From Hyaloraphidium curvatum (taxonomy: Eukaryota; Monoblepharomycota; Hyaloraphidiomycetes; Hyaloraphidiales; Hyaloraphidiaceae): a stretch of 64,000 nt of DNA. Shown one piece after another: positions 43,725 to 53,373 of this stretch. The stretch covers positions 310,001 to 374,000 of the forward strand of contig JAIVFI010000043.1 of NCBI GenBank assembly GCA_025558095.1. Direction: 5' to 3'. The notes below the pieces were generated by a model. The model had not been told where the DNA came from, ran no database searches, and was given only the letters and a program-made list of their open reading frames with translations. Made by a program: the position numbers and the translations under genes. How positions within the stretch are numbered: position 1 is the stretch's first letter; each line of letters begins with the position of its first letter.

Positions 43725-46333
43725 TCACCACTTGGACATCTCTGCCACGACCTCGACGAACGTCGGCCTGTCGACCGCCCGTTGAACCCACATCCGCTTC
43801 ATCAGCGCCCACATGTCGTCCTCCGCGAGGAATGGCCTGAAGGGCCGCTCGCTCTTGTCGCACACCTTCCTCATGATCTGCACGCGGCGAGATCGGTCAG
43901 CCGCATCCCCATGGTCACGACGAGGGCGTAAAACGCACCGCGCGGGTTGGGAGCCCCCCAAATGGATACATTCCCTCGCTGGTCACCTCGTAACAGACCA
44001 TGGCGAAGGCGTACACATCCGCGGGAGCGCGGAGCGGCTCGCCCTCGTATAGCTCCGGAGCAATGAAGCCTTCCGTGCCCTGTACAGCTCCGGCACCCAC
44101 GGTAGATGACTTGGAAAGTTCCGTGCGGATGCGGGAGAGGCCGAAGTCGGCGATCTTGGGGATGTCGTGGTCTGGTGGGGCGCTCGTGAGCGGAAACTTT
44201 GGCAAAGGCGGGTAGGAGACCGACCGATCATAATGTTAAGCGACTTGAGGTCGCCGTGAAGGACGTGGAACGAGTGCAGGTATGCCATGCCGTCGCCAAC
44301 GCCCTTCAGGTAGCGGATCCCCACGGCTTGATCCCAGTTCAGGTCCTCGAGGCGTTTGCGCATGTTACCGCCGGCGCAGAACTCGGAGATCATCATCGGG
44401 GGGCTCTCGCAATAGGCCAGCAGCGGCAGAACTGCGGTGAGGTGACCGTCATCTTGGGTGCGGCTCGGATCGGGGCAAAACGGTGCTCACTGTTGCGCTG
44501 ATCGAGACTTTCCCAGACCTCAATTTCTTTCAGGAACATCTTGATCGTCCTTGGCTCGACGGCGCCCTTTATGGTCTTGACCGCCACCGCCGTCGCCCCG
44601 CGAAGCACGCCGCGGTAGACCTTGCCGAATCCTCCAGCACCGAGGAAATCCGCCTCGTCGTACTTTACGTCGCCTGCCGCGATGCGCTTCTTCCTGTTCG
44701 GCGATGCGGACTGCGCAGATGGCAGACCCTCCGGCTCCTTCGCCCGACGCATTTCCAACTCAATAAGTCGCTTCATCTCTGGTGTCACGACATCTGCGGC
44801 GGACCAACCCTCCTTGTTCCTGACAGTGATGTCCACGCGCTCTTTGTTCTCCAAGAGCAGCAATGCAACTTCACGGTGCTTCTGCTTGCAAGCGTGAATG
44901 AAGCCAGTATTCCCGTCGGCGTCGGGCTGGTTCACGTCCACTGTGGTGCTGGCGAGCAGCAGGGAAACGGTCTCCACATGGCCGTACCAACACGCAAGAA
45001 TGAATGCCGTCGGCCGGCGAAGCACCTTTTCTATGCCGTCCGAGCCTGTCACCCTTGCCACCTCCGCCACGGCAATCGGGTCGATCTTGGGGTCCCCGAG
45101 CAGGTGCTTCACCACGTCCATCTTCCCGAAACGGCAAGCATGGATGAATCCCGTCCAGCCGTTCCTGTCCGTCGCGTTTAAATCTACCACGGAGTCCGCC
45201 CTGCTGGGATCCACGAGAAGCTTAATGACGTCTATCGCGCCATCCGCACAAGCCACGATGAAGCCCGTCCGGCCATTGTAGTCCTTCGCATTCACATCGA
45301 CCTTGGGCTCCGCGAGCAGCACTCGAAGGATATCGCAAGAGCCGGATTTGCAGGCAGAGATGAAGCCAGTCCAGCCGTCGTTGTCCTTCGCATTGACATC
45401 TATCCTCGAATCCCCCAGTAAGGCAACCACGACGTCCTTGTGGCCATTTTCGCAAGCATGAATGAGACCAGACCATCCCTCGCTGTCTTTCGAGTTGACA
45501 TCCACCCTTTCATCTGCCAGCAGGAGCTGGATGTTGGCCACGACGCCCCATTGGCAGGCATATAGGAAACCCGTCGAACCGTCATTGGACTTCGCGTTCA
45601 CGTTGATCCGCTCGTGCGACATCAAGAGCCGAATGACGTCCGTTCGTTCACTCCTACCGCAAGCCAACATGAAGCCAGTACAGCCCTCCTGGCCCTTCGC
45701 ATCCAAGTCAACTCTTGCGTCCGCCAACAAAACCCGAAGAACATCGACATTGCCTTGAAGGCAGGCATACATGAATGCGGTCAGCTTATCCCCTCGGTGC
45801 GTTGCGTTTACGTCGACTCTGGGATCCTCCACCATCAGGCGAACGACATCCACGTGACTCAAGGCGCACGCCGCCATGAACCCAGTGCGGCCCATATCGT
45901 CCTTAGCGTTCACAATGTCTTTGCGGCGGCCAAGCAGCAGCTTGACGACGTCCGCCTTGCCGTTTCGGCAAGCATAGATGAAGCCCGTGCACGTGCCGTC
46001 CGTGGCTTGTATAACGGCCCGCCCGTCCGCCAACAGGAGCTCGATGACGTCCGCGTGCCCGTTGGCGCACGCCTTCATGAACCCGCTGCGGCGATCAGTG
46101 TCCTTCGCGTTCACATGGACTTCTGGATGCTTCAACAGCAGCCTGAGGATCTCCACTTTGTCCTCCTCACACGCCAAGATAAAGGCGGTGGATTTGTGTT
46201 CATCCCTCGCGTTGACGTCGACCCTGGCGTCCGCGAGAAGCTTTTCAAAGCGCAATGCGTCTCCTTCCCGGCACGCGGCATGCAGCGACACCGCGAGGAG
46301 CTTCTCCTCGTCCGTGAGAGCTTTCGGCCCCAT
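43725..46333 (-). CDS. Ankyrin-repeat protein kinase (14 ankyrin repeats)
   Basis: Starts MGPKALTDEEKLLAVSLHAA. Exon 1 holds 14 ankyrin repeats of a distinctive form, (T/S)(G/A)F(I/M)xAC-x4-DV-x2-LLL-x5-V-(D/N)VNAKD, with one 20-residue insertion in the twelfth. The kinase domain follows: glycine loop LGAGGFGKVYRGVL, lysine VAVKTIKGAV, HGDLKSLN in the catalytic loop (HGD instead of HRD), DFGLSRIR and EGFIAPELYEG. Three introns (about 44482-44432, 44227-44172 and 43945-43877) keep frame: QRN to ILPLLAYC, NIMI to DHDIPKIADF, and LPTRA to IMRKVCDKSER. The end is MWVQRAVDRPTFVEVVAEMS. Tyrosine-kinase-like (TKL) group; upstream signals unknown. Ends 43725. Confidence 0.9.
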
Positions 46334-46699
46334 GCCGCGATCGTCACGTGGGGCCGGCGTCGTCGCTCGGAGCCCGCGGAATCGCTGGCTCTTCGGCACG
46401 GTCTCCGGAGAGAGTGCGGGTGCGCGGTGACCTTGCGTTCGGACGTGTCGCGCTTGCCCTTGCACACTCCGGCCCCGGCTCTCCGGCCGCCGGAGCAAAC
46501 CGAGCTAAGCCTCTGGTGGCTCGGAATGCGTGGCTGGTCGTCCACGGGAAGTGGATGGCCGCGTCGGGTTGGACGACGGATTCCGTTTGGCGAAGAATTC
46601 GCCTAACGGTTTGGCCCTCGCTCACTACAAAGCCGTGGGCGGCGCAGTTGCGGAACAGGGCGGTGCAGGGCGAAACGGACGTCGCTGCTGTCTTCGCGG
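46334..46699. other. Intergenic or 5' region, 366 bp
   Basis: Between the ankyrin kinase start and the MYND exon. It probably holds a divergent promoter and the unrecognised first exon of the MYND gene. Confidence 0.4.
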
Positions 46700-47002
46700 A
46701 AGCCAACGGGGGCCGACGACGCCGAGGAGGACAACTTTGCTCTCATACTCGTGCTCGCGTACGCGCTCGTTTCCGTCGGCGTCCTGGGGCGGCCCGTGCC
46801 GGGATGGGAGGACGCCTCCGCGGTGGGCGACCTCGCAGACCGCGATACGGAGGGCAACATCGCGGATTCGTGCGATCGGTGCGGGGACGAGGCGGGCGCG
46901 CTGCTGCGGTGCGGGAGGTGCAGGGTCGCGCGGTACTGCGGGGCAGAATGCCAGCGCGCGGCGTGGGCCGCGCACAAGGACGCGTGCAGCCGGTGCTCGT
47001 GA
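46700..47002 (+). CDS. MYND zinc-finger protein (start not resolved)
   Basis: The frame reads DDAEEDNFALILVLAYALVS, GVLGRPVPGWEDASAVGDLA and a C-terminal MYND finger CDRCGDEAGALLRCGRCRVA, RYCGAECQRAAWAAHKDAC, with all eight Cys/His ligands (C-x2-C...C-x2-C...YC-x3-C...H-x3-C). MYND fingers bind Pro-rich peptides and are very numerous in zoosporic fungi. No ATG in this frame precedes the domain, so a 5' exon (possibly from an ATG near 46554) must supply the start. Stop TGA 47000-47002. Confidence 0.65.
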   Translation, partial: KPTGADDAEEDNFALILVLAYALVSVGVLGRPVPGWEDASAVGDLADRDTEGNIADSCDRCGDEAGALLRCGRCRVARYCGAECQRAAWAAHKDACSRCS

Positions 47003-47216
47003 CGTGACGTGCCATGTGCGCCGGCTCGGGCCTCCCAGGGCGTTCCGTCCGCGTCGGGCGTGGCGAGCACGGCGTCATCGCAAATGGAGCATCAGATCGG
47101 CGCGTCGGACGGCGTGGACTCGAAGCTCAAACACTACTAGTCGACCCTGTCTATCAGGGGCATTCGCCCGATGAATCGCCCGCGAAACCTCATCATGATT
47201 CACGTTGGTCAATGAG

Positions 47217-47876
47217 CTATCCGTCCCCGGCTGGTTTCGCGGGAGGGAGGCAGACCTTCCTGTGCTCCAGCCATTCGCGGCGGAAGCAGTCGGAAGAGCA
47301 GAAGTAGGCGATCTTGCAACGGGAGCACATCTGAAAAGTCGTCCTGTCCTTGGTATGCGCCCCGCATCCGGTGCAGGCCGCGCCGACCGGCGCCCCGAAA
47401 GCCGCCTCCGACATGCGCCCGATGCGCGCGTGGCTCCGCCGAGAGACCGCGAGCTCGCACACCTTGCAGACCGGGAAGACGTCCAGGAAGATGTCGAAGG
47501 GCCAGGGCGGGACCAGGGAGCTGGTCGCGACCATGTAGGTCGTCGGGGCGTCGCAGAGGATGCAGAAGCGCGGCTTCGAGAGGAAAGTATCTGCGAGCGC
47601 TTGCTGGGACGCTGTCGTGGCGGCCTGCACGAGGAATTGGTGTCCATCTCCGGCGGCGCCTTCGGGGAGATCGTCATCGGCGAAGCGGACGGCGAGCGGC
47701 GGGGCTCGGTCCCCAAAGACGGGCTCATCCGCGCCCGCCGGCCAGCAGGAGCAGATGCGAATGAACGGGGCATTCGTGCCCGCGGTCGGCACCGGGAATA
47801 GGACCCGGCGCCATCGGGGGAGACGGGTGATGATGACGTGTCGGACTTCACAGGATTGCAGGTCGCATCGTTCCAT
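47217..47876 (-). CDS. MYND zinc-finger protein
   Basis: Intronless, 219 residues. Start MERCDLQSCEVRHVIITRLP. The middle part has CILCDAPTTYMVATSSLVPP and PVCKVCELAVSRRSHARIG, a possible extra zinc site. The C-terminal MYND finger is CTGCGAHTKDRTTFQMCSRC then FCSSDCFRREWLEHRKVC. It is convergent with the previous MYND gene, 214 bp apart. The two proteins share little outside the finger. Role unknown; MYND proteins of this layout are common in chytrid-like genomes. Confidence 0.8.
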   Translation of the reverse strand: MERCDLQSCEVRHVIITRLPRWRRVLFPVPTAGTNAPFIRICSCWPAGADEPVFGDRAPPLAVRFADDDLPEGAAGDGHQFLVQAATTASQQALADTFLSKPRFCILCDAPTTYMVATSSLVPPWPFDIFLDVFPVCKVCELAVSRRSHARIGRMSEAAFGAPVGAACTGCGAHTKDRTTFQMCSRCKIAYFCSSDCFRREWLEHRKVCLPPAKPAGDG

Positions 47877-48245
47877 GACGAAGACAGCATCGTCACCTCG
47901 CCATCTTCTCCTCCTTTACAGTTTCTACGCTTTATCTCCATTCGAAGTGACGGTTGTAGATCGTCGTTGGCCCCAAGATCCTCTCCCGGCCAAACTGTCT
48001 GCTGGCGGCGCGGCGGGTCCGCCGCGTTAGGCGTCGAACACTGGCAAACGCTCCAGCTTCCAATCCGTGCATCCAAATGCCAGCTTTCCGTCCTTGGGCC
48101 CAGGGACGACTCACGTGGACCATTCAGGGCGCCGACCGACGCCCTCGAACCCTTTCGCCGTCGGCGGCCGCAGGGACCGACACCACACAAACTCGACGGG
48201 CAATTCCCACACCCACAGCCCTTTCGACTCCTCCTCCAGAGCGAA
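47877..48245. other. Intergenic region, 369 bp
   Basis: Shared upstream region of the MYND gene and WW paralogue 1. Contains a CCACAC-rich stretch near 48183 also present before WW paralogue 2. Confidence 0.4.
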
Positions 48246-49009
48246 ATGTGGGCAATTTTGCCGCCGCCTTCCCGTGCAGCGCCACTGACCGGCCTCCGCG
48301 TCCCAGGCGCCGCCACCCCGTCCTCGCCACCGCCGCCGTCGTCGGCGTCGCGAACAACGCGGCGGACAGGAGGGTTCAGGAGCAGATGGCGTACCAGCAG
48401 TACCCTCCCCAGCAACAGTACCCACCTCAGCAGCAGCCTGTGTACCAGCAGCCTCCCCCGCAGGCCTATGGTGGGTGGCCTCCCCGACCCGCCCCGGTCT
48501 GCGCCGATCCTGACCCCCGTTTGAAAGCCCCCGCCCCTCAGGCGCCGCAGGTGGCTCTCCCGCCTGGGTGGATGATGCAGCAAGACGCTGCAACGGGCAA
48601 GTTCTTCTACATCAGTGGGCTTCAATCCGGTCCCTGTCTCCACGTCAAGTGATCGTGCGATCGCCCTTTATCAGACACCACCGTCAACCCTCCCACGACA
48701 CAGTGGGACCCCCCCGTGTTCGCCGCGCCCCCGCCTCCCCAGCCGCAGTATGCCGCCCCGGCCGCCGCCCCCCCGCCGATGCCCGCGCAGCCCGCCCCCG
48801 TCGCGGCGCCCGCTTATGCCGCCCCGGCCCCGGCTCCGGTTGCCGCGCCGACCTACGCTGCTCCCGCTGCCCAGGCCTACGCCGCCCCCGCTGCCGACCA
48901 GACGGGGGCCGCCGCCGCCCCCGCCTACGCGGCCCCTGGCTACGAAGCGCCGCCCGCCGATCAGGGCTCTGCCGCCTTCGCGGCTCCCGCGTACGCCCCT
49001 CCGTCGTAA
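48246..49009 (+). CDS. WW-domain protein with Ala/Pro/Tyr repeats, paralogue 1
   Basis: The only start consistent with exon 2 is AT at 48246-48247, an intron (GTGGGC...TCCCAG, 48248-48306), then G at 48307: the ATG is split by the intron. Exon 2 then reads RRHPVLATAAVVGVANNAAD, followed by a Gln/Tyr/Pro-rich linker and the first half of a WW domain, LPPGWMMQQDAATGKFFYI. A second intron (about 48614-48679) supplies N TTVNPPTTQWDPP, completing a WW domain with both Trp residues. The tail is about 100 residues of APAYAAPA-type repeats. WW domains bind PPxY-like ligands; the tail itself lacks PPxY. Stop TAA 49007-49009. Confidence 0.8.
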
Positions 49010-49484
49010 ATAGGAAGTTGTTGTGGGTCTGTTAAATGATGACAGTTGGGCACGGCGGGAGGAAGCAGGTCTACTTTCGCCCCCGAAGATGCGTCTTTCG
49101 TTTTGGGCCGTTTTTCTTTACGAGATGAACTACAATGCATCAAAGTTCTTGGCGCTCTGCATCTGCTTCATCGGTTGTTGGACCGAGCCAGTGGGAGGCG
49201 GGGAGGCGGGAGGGCGGTCAAGACCTCCGGACTTGGCGGCGAAGCCCGTCCCGGATCAGTGAAATGAGCGAAAGCACCGACACCCCCAGGGGCCGGGAAG
49301 CTCCCCACCGTCCCAACTGACGGTCGATTTATCACCCTTCTTCGCAGGTGGCGCCTAGGGCCGACCTCGGGTCCGTGTGGACCCCTCAGGGACTCGCCGC
49401 CCGACGGCATCAGGGTCCCACACCACCAAACCTCCAACACCACTCGCCCTTCCGACCGCCGCCCGTCCTCTGCAGCCAGCGAAA
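49010..49484. other. Intergenic region between WW paralogues, 475 bp
   Basis: Contains at 49055-49078 a 24-base element repeated exactly after paralogue 2 (50412-50435); its core is GGAGGAAGCAGGTCTACTTT. Confidence 0.6.
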
Positions 49485-50360
49485 ATGTGAGAAATGTCGG
49501 CGCGGTGTTCCTCTGAGCCGAGCTCACACGATTCTCGCCAGGCGCCGCCATCCCGTCGCCGCCACTGCGGGCGTTGTCGCCATCGCCGGCAACCACGCCG
49601 AGAAGAAGCAGGCCCAGGCCATGCAGCAGCAACAGATGGCTGCTGCTCAACAGCAGCAATACGCTCAGGCTCCCCCTCCGGCCTACCGTGGGCCGCTTCC
49701 CGTCGGCAGCGCTCGCGGTCCGTGCTGATCCCCGACTCCCGCGTTGCAGCCCAGGCCCCCGCGCCGCAGCTGCCCCCCGGGTGGATGATGCAGCAGGATG
49801 CTGCCACCGGAAAGTTCTTCTACATCAGTGGGTCGGCGATCCCCATCGCCTTGTCTGCTCGCCAACTGATCCCGTGATCGCCTTTTCCAGACACGACGGT
49901 CAACCCCCCCACGACGCAGTGGGAGCCCCCGACCTTCGCGCCGCCCCCGGCTCCGGCCCCGGTCGCCGCTCCGCCTCCTGTTGCCGCACCCCCGCCGGTC
50001 GCCGCGCCTCCGCCGGTCGCTGCTCCCGCGCCGGTTGCCGGGCCCCCGGCCCCGGCTCCCGTCGCTGCGCCCGCCTACGCCGCCCCGCCCGCCGCTGAAG
50101 CGCCTGCCGCCCCCGCCGCTGCCCCGGCGTACGCCGCCCCCCCTGCCGCCGAGCAGGTGCAAGCCGCCGCCGCCCCGGTCGAGGCCCCCGTTTACGCGGC
50201 CCCTGCCCCCGCCGCCGAGGTCCCGGTCGCGGCTCCCGCCTACGAGGCGCCGCCCGCCGTTGCCGCCGAGCCGGTCGCCCAGGTTGCCGCCGCGGAGCCT
50301 GCTGCCGATGCCGCTGCCCCTCCCGCGGCGGCTCCCGTGTACGCCGCTCCTCCTTCGTAG
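49485..50360 (+). CDS. WW-domain protein with Ala/Pro/Tyr repeats, paralogue 2
   Basis: Tandem copy of the preceding gene with the same layout. AT (49485-49486), intron GTGAGA...CGCCAG (49487-49541), then G starts MRRHPVAATAGVVAIAGNHA. A second intron (about 49690-49747) joins PPPAY to PQAPAPQLPPG. The WW domain LPPGWMMQQDAATGKFFYI, split by a third intron (about 49829-49890), continues NTTVNPPTTQWEPP. The tail is longer (about 150 residues), made of PPPVAA and PAYAAPPA units. Exon phases equal those of paralogue 1. Stop TAG 50358-50360. Confidence 0.8.
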
Positions 50361-50640
50361 ATCACAGGCGCGGAAGAAGCATGCAGAGGGGGATTCGTGG
50401 AGGATATTGGCGCGGGAGGAAGCAGGTCTACTTTCCGCGAGGGAATGTGTTTGCCAGTCCTTTTTCCTGATAGAAATCGTGGGCAGACGGCGTCGTTGCA
50501 GGACACAAGGCGAGGATTTGCAGATCGGCAAGCTTCCCGAACGCCGGCCACGGTAGCCCGCAGGTCCGAGCCCCAGTATCGTTTGTCCTTTGATTTGGAA
50601 TGTCAGTGAGCCAATAAAGTAAGTCTGAGGCTCAAACGGG
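50361..50640. other. 3' region of WW paralogue 2
   Basis: Carries the second copy of the 24-base element (50412-50435) and an AATAAA at about 50614. The transposon fragment begins shortly after. Confidence 0.5.
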
Positions 50641-50644
50641 AGGT

Positions 50645-51097
50645 GTCGAGATCAAGACCCTCACCTCTATGGCCCATTTGCACACGGGCCTGGTCTTCTC
50701 GGTCCCGGGCCACGCAGTCGAACGGCGGGTCGAGGCCGCCAGGAAGGACTACTCCCGTTTCGTCTTCAACGCCAACTTCTACCCTCTGATCGTGCTTGCT
50801 TTTGATTCGTACAGCGCTGTCTCTGCCACTTTCTCGCGCTTCTCCTCGGAGATGGGGCGCATCCAGTATCCCGGGATCGTCGGCCGCGATGGGCAGCCCG
50901 TGGACCTCGATGGCCTTTACTCTCGTTTTGTGCGGCGCTTCCGCGAACGGATCGCGGTGGCCTGGGCTCTTGGCGTCGCGGCCCAACTCCAACACTGGCT
51001 TCAGCTGTGCACCAAAGCCGCCGCTGTCAACGCTCCGGCCCCCGCGCCGGTCGCATTTGGTTTGAATGTAGATGAGGAGCTGATTCTTGGGGCGTAG
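50645..51097 (+). mobile_element. 3' remnant of a non-LTR retrotransposon
   Basis: The ORF 50669-51097 (142 residues) starts MAHLHTGLVFSVPGHAVERR and contains NANFYPLIVLAFDSYSAVSA, then FRERIAVAWALGVAAQLQHW. This order (F-x-P-hydrophobic strand, then a helix, then a RFRERIAVA-type helix and WL) resembles the region that follows reverse transcriptase in many fungal and oomycete non-LTR elements. No RT is present upstream, so it looks like a 5'-truncated insertion. The assignment is from pattern memory and is tentative. Confidence 0.45.
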
Positions 51098-51234
51098 GGG
51101 GATTTCTAAGTGTACGGTGGGATTGCTAGCTCCTCATTATACAAGGAGGTGTCGGCCTCGCTAGCCGAACTGGCAGCCCGCACGGCTCTGAGGACTCTGA
51201 GACAGCCTCGTTGCGCCGTACCTCTTTTACCTCA

Positions 51235-53373
51235 ATGGACCCCCCTGACACAGGGCAGGGGCCCAATGATGCGGCCGCTCCCGTGGTCCTGCCTGATGGC
51301 AAGGTCTCCCCTGCGCTCGCCGCGGCCTCCTCGGAGGCGCTTGCGAATCCCGTCCACTCTTCCCACGCTCCCGGCGTCGCTGCCTCTCCTCGCCTCCCTG
51401 GCGCGGCAGAGGAGCCCGCGCCGGCCCCCGCTGGTGCTACGGCTCAGCTGACAGGTTCTAAGGAGGACGCTGCTGAATCGACCACTGAAATCCGCCCCGC
51501 GTCCGCCAACGGCGGCGCCCGGGAGGAGCCGGCTCCGCAGAATCGTCTCCCGAAAGCAACCGCCCCCGCCACGCGCCTGGGGTCTCGCTCTTTCGCCGCA
51601 GCAACGTCGCGCACCTCGCCCGACCGCCCGATTGTTCGTGTCACGGACGGCGCGATGGCGGAGCATCTGGCTTCTGCCATGCCTTTCTCGGCGCCCACCA
51701 ACTACGCCAAGCTCATCGATCGGGTGCAACCGCACGCCAACGGTCGGGGCTACACGCCGGCCTTCATTGGGCCTGTCCCCCACTGCCTCATCGACCTCAA
51801 CGGTGTGCCAAAGGACCGACGGCGCGTCGTCGCCGAAGCCGTGGCGAAGGCGACCTTCCCCACCACCGTCTTCACGACCGAGACGCGAGGCTACAACCCG
51901 CGTTACTCGCGACTGGACCTCTTCTGTGTTGTTGGTGCTGTCGACGGGGCAGACGCTATCAACGCCTTGGTGGAGCAGGGGGTGCTGGAGGTCAAGTTCC
52001 CAAACGGCCCGACGCGTCGGCTGCGCATCCACCCTGTCTTCAAGGACACGCACGCCGAGCTCAAGATCGGGCCCATGATCGTCCCTGGTTCGGTGCACAA
52101 GTGCCCGGACTGGTGGGCCCGCCTCTACGCGACTTTCCAGAACCACTATGGGGCCCCTTGCCAAGTCATTGAAGCGGCTCCCATCTCGGGCACCGACAGC
52201 AACGCCTTCTGGCGGGTCACTTTCGACGTCTCGCAGTGCGGGGTTGATGCCTTCTTTGACCGCGCAGCACGCATTGGCCCACCCTCGTACTGCTTCCTTG
52301 ACTCGTGGGGGACACTCCTCCAGCACAAGCTCCTTCGCCCAGCTGTCCGCTATGACAGTAGCAACGGACAGTGCGGCCACTGCAAGCGCACGGGCGGCCA
52401 CGTCGGTGACGATGCCACGTGCACCAACTGTGCTTACTGCCCAGACGGTCTCAACCGCATGAATCCCGGCGCCTTTGCCAGCCCGCAAGCACGCCGTGCG
52501 CACGAGGCGGACTGCATTCACAACCCGGCCAACGTACGGCTCTCTCCCCCAACGGTGGAGCCCGCCACGACCCCGCGGCTGCCCCCCCTGAGGGAAGAGG
52601 TCGTTCCTCCGCATCTGGCTTCCCCCACCGCCCCTGCGGCCAACGAGTGGCTTACAGCTGGGCCGTCCGGCAAGCGCGCAGGCTCTGCGCCCCCAGCTCT
52701 TGCCCAGCCAGTGGCCAAGGCGTCCCACAACAGGTTTTCGGCACTCGGTGGTGGTGGTGCCGGTGCTTCGGTCGATTGGGGGGAGTCTGACGCCGCCGAA
52801 AAGATGGATTTCCATGGTCTTCCCATTTTGGAGCCGGCTGACAAGGATGGGGACGAGGACATGGGTGGTGCCGACCAGCTGGCCGCTGAGAACGCCATCA
52901 GCAGTGCTGCACAGCAGGTTGCAGCCAATACCGCGCTGGAGGATCTGGAGCTTGCTGCTCCCGCAATGGAGGGCACGGAATCTGCGATGGAGGAGGATGC
53001 CACCGGCTCTGAGGCCTCGGGTGGAAACGACGCCGCCTCCGAAGCCTCTGCTGAGGGCGATGGTTCGAACTCGGAGGCACCAAGCGAAGACATGCACACG
53101 GCCGATGAGGCCGCTGGGGCATCCGCGGTTGGTGATCCTACGATGGCCCCAGGCCCCAAGCACGCAGGCAAGGGCCGTCCCGTGGAGGATGTGGCAGGGA
53201 CAAACCCGGACAAGGTTGCCAAGCCGTATCAGCAAATCGACGTCAAATCCGCCAAAGCGGAACGGAAGGCCAAGGCGGCCGTTCGCAAGCTCGGCTCCCC
53301 CCAGGCCAAGGCCGCCTCCACGTCAACCGGATCCCTGCTGCCGGCTCCTGGCTCACCGTCCTTGAATGCCTAA
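51235..53373 (+). CDS. Retroelement ORF1, zinc-knuckle-like nucleic-acid-binding protein
   Basis: 712 residues from ATG 51235. The middle part (about residues 150-400) looks folded: RVTDGAMAEHLASAMPFSAP, FIGPVPHCLIDLNGVPKDRR and VIEAAPISGTDSNAFWRVTF, possibly an RNA-recognition-like region. It is followed by a Cys/His cluster CGHCKRTGGHVGDDATCTNC. The C-terminal third is acidic and then Lys-rich, low complexity. This layout fits ORF1 proteins of non-LTR elements that package element RNA. Its stop TAA overlaps the next ATG as ATGCCTAA. Confidence 0.7.
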   Translation: MDPPDTGQGPNDAAAPVVLPDGKVSPALAAASSEALANPVHSSHAPGVAASPRLPGAAEEPAPAPAGATAQLTGSKEDAAESTTEIRPASANGGAREEPAPQNRLPKATAPATRLGSRSFAAATSRTSPDRPIVRVTDGAMAEHLASAMPFSAPTNYAKLIDRVQPHANGRGYTPAFIGPVPHCLIDLNGVPKDRRRVVAEAVAKATFPTTVFTTETRGYNPRYSRLDLFCVVGAVDGADAINALVEQGVLEVKFPNGPTRRLRIHPVFKDTHAELKIGPMIVPGSVHKCPDWWARLYATFQNHYGAPCQVIEAAPISGTDSNAFWRVTFDVSQCGVDAFFDRAARIGPPSYCFLDSWGTLLQHKLLRPAVRYDSSNGQCGHCKRTGGHVGDDATCTNCAYCPDGLNRMNPGAFASPQARRAHEADCIHNPANVRLSPPTVEPATTPRLPPLREEVVPPHLASPTAPAANEWLTAGPSGKRAGSAPPALAQPVAKASHNRFSALGGGGAGASVDWGESDAAEKMDFHGLPILEPADKDGDEDMGGADQLAAENAISSAAQQVAANTALEDLELAAPAMEGTESAMEEDATGSEASGGNDAASEASAEGDGSNSEAPSEDMHTADEAAGASAVGDPTMAPGPKHAGKGRPVEDVAGTNPDKVAKPYQQIDVKSAKAERKAKAAVRKLGSPQAKAASTSTGSLLPAPGSPSLNA

